Below are positions 63,328-64,000 of a stretch of 64,000 bases of DNA, one piece after another (positions within the stretch are counted from its first letter, which is position 1; each line of letters begins with the position of its first letter). Under the pieces are notes generated by a model, which did no database searches, was not told where the DNA came from, and saw only the letters and a program-made list of their open reading frames with translations. The position numbers were made by a program, and so were the translations under genes. This stretch comes from JACCTH01 sp963761985. Lineage in GTDB: Bacteria > Actinomycetota > Acidimicrobiia > Spongiisociales > ZC4RG35. The DNA is taken from assembly GCA_963761985.1 (NCBI GenBank), contig CAVXIT010000003.1, forward strand, positions 186,001 through 250,000, read 5' to 3'.

Positions 63328-64000
63328 AACAGGAGACCTTGCCCGTTTACGCGGCCGGCCCGCCGGACTTGCCGACTCGACTGTGGGTCGAAGGGACGCT
63401 CCCTCCCACACCCGGTGTGGCCATCGTGGGCAGTCGCCGCTCGACTTCCTATGGAGATCGAATCGCACGCTCGTTCGCAGCAGCGGTTGTCCAGTGCGGC
63501 TGGCCGGTGATATCCGGACTCGCCCGAGGGATTGACGGGGTAGCGCATCGCGCCTGCCTCGACGCCAGCGGCACGGGGTGGGCAGTGCTTGGCTCCGGGC
63601 TCGACACGGTGTATCCCAAACAGCACGAGGCCCTCGCCCGGAATTTGGTCGAGACCGGTGGCGGCCTACTGAGCGAGTATCCACCCGGTACTCCTCCGGC
63701 TCCCTTCAGATTTCCGGCCCGCAATCGGATCATCGCCGCCTTGTCGGCTGTGACCGTCGTTGTCGAGGCGGCCGTCGATGGAGGAGCATTGATCACGGCC
63801 CGGCTCGCCCTCGAGATGGGAAGAGAGGTCCTGGTGGTGCCCGGCGATATCGATCGTTTGGTTTCCCAGGGCTGCAATCTCTTGATTCGGGACGGGGCTC
63901 ACCCGGTCCTGGGGGCAGCGGACCTTATCGAGTTGCTGAGCTTTGTCATGGGCCCGCCTCCAAAACTCCCAGACGTGCGCCTCGACGTAAGTGACAAGTC
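63324..64000 (+). CDS. dprA: DNA processing protein DprA (partial, C-terminus beyond window)
   Basis: At least 225 codons, open to the right edge. TTG start inside the comM stop (TTGA overlap). Rossmann-like DprA core: GVAIVGSRRSTSYGDRIA, SGLARGIDGVAHRACLD, LGSGLDTVYPKQH, LLSEYPPGTPPAPFRFPARN, EAAVDGGALITARLALEMG, VVPGDIDRLVSQGCNLLIRDG. No N-terminal SAM/HhH domain is encoded ahead of the core, so it is a short form. Loads RecA on incoming single strands. Confidence 0.9.
   Translation, partial: MKQETLPVYAAGPPDLPTRLWVEGTLPPTPGVAIVGSRRSTSYGDRIARSFAAAVVQCGWPVISGLARGIDGVAHRACLDASGTGWAVLGSGLDTVYPKQHEALARNLVETGGGLLSEYPPGTPPAPFRFPARNRIIAALSAVTVVVEAAVDGGALITARLALEMGREVLVVPGDIDRLVSQGCNLLIRDGAHPVLGAADLIELLSFVMGPPPKLPDVRLDVSDK

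Noticed and set aside
1..64000. Prophage, transposon or genomic island
   Set aside because: No integrase, transposase, terminal repeats or tRNA-flanked boundary seen; gene order is largely the conserved actinobacterial backbone.

Overview
The window is high-GC bacterial chromosome, most likely from an uncultured Actinomycetota. Gene order is the main evidence. The runs recG-rsmD-coaD-(coiled coil)-DUF177-rpmF-plsX-rnc, mutM-acyP-smc-ftsY, ffh-rpsP-khpA-rimM, trmD-rplS-lepB-yraN and comM-dprA follow the order known from mycobacteria, with unrelated blocks inserted between them. An AdnAB-like helicase-nuclease pair, an InhA-type enoyl reductase and many GTG/TTG starts with ATGA overlaps fit the same phylum. 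Placement nearer Acidimicrobiia than Mycobacteriales is an inference. I saw no rRNA or tRNA gene, CRISPR array, phage or insertion sequence.

Layout. 1-7.4 kb, minus strand: two UvrD-type helicases (the downstream one runs off the left edge), a 40-residue CPIC protein coupled to them, two tandem secreted CAP-domain proteins with matching sigma-28-like promoters, and a RecB-family nuclease. 7.4-8.0 kb: non-coding, with a duplicated hairpin element. 8-16.7 kb: PH/SHOCT membrane protein, acyl-CoA synthetase, enoyl reductase, sensor kinase, then a hydrolase / membrane-anchored MurF-like ligase / D-Ala-D-Ala ligase operon. 16.7-25.6 kb: Lrp-like RAM protein, cold-shock protein, L28, recG, methyltransferase, a broken DinB gene, and the rsmD-to-rnc operon, closed by a DtxR-type regulator. 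25.7-32.7 kb: mutM, acyP, smc, ftsY, cytidine deaminase, phosphodiesterase. 32.7-46.6 kb: PadR module, etfBA, an AlkZ-like protein, an EamA transporter, deoB-deoA, an SRPBCC-PDZ-DinB fusion, upp with an ATL protein, a molybdopterin oxidoreductase, and ppc. 46.6-49.1 kb: ffh to rimM. 49.1-55.7 kb: lipoprotein, thiolase, NarL-type two-component system, NicO metal transporter, and a small peptide / RHH protein / DUF4097 operon. 55.7-64 kb: acyl-CoA dehydrogenase, trmD-rplS-lepB-yraN, ABC exporter, small zinc-ribbon locus, enoyl-CoA hydratase, comM, and dprA (runs off the right edge).

How the genes fit together. Several sets point to fatty-acid beta-oxidation (synthetase, acyl-CoA dehydrogenase, hydratase, thiolase, ETF) and nucleoside salvage (cdd, deoA, deoB, upp). 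The rest is mainly translation, protein targeting, DNA repair and envelope maintenance.

Quality warning. At least ten genes, including essential ones (smc, recG, ppc, deoA), read correctly only if one or more single-base indels are corrected. These look more like sequence errors than biology. I give corrected extents, with the approximate break point in each entry.
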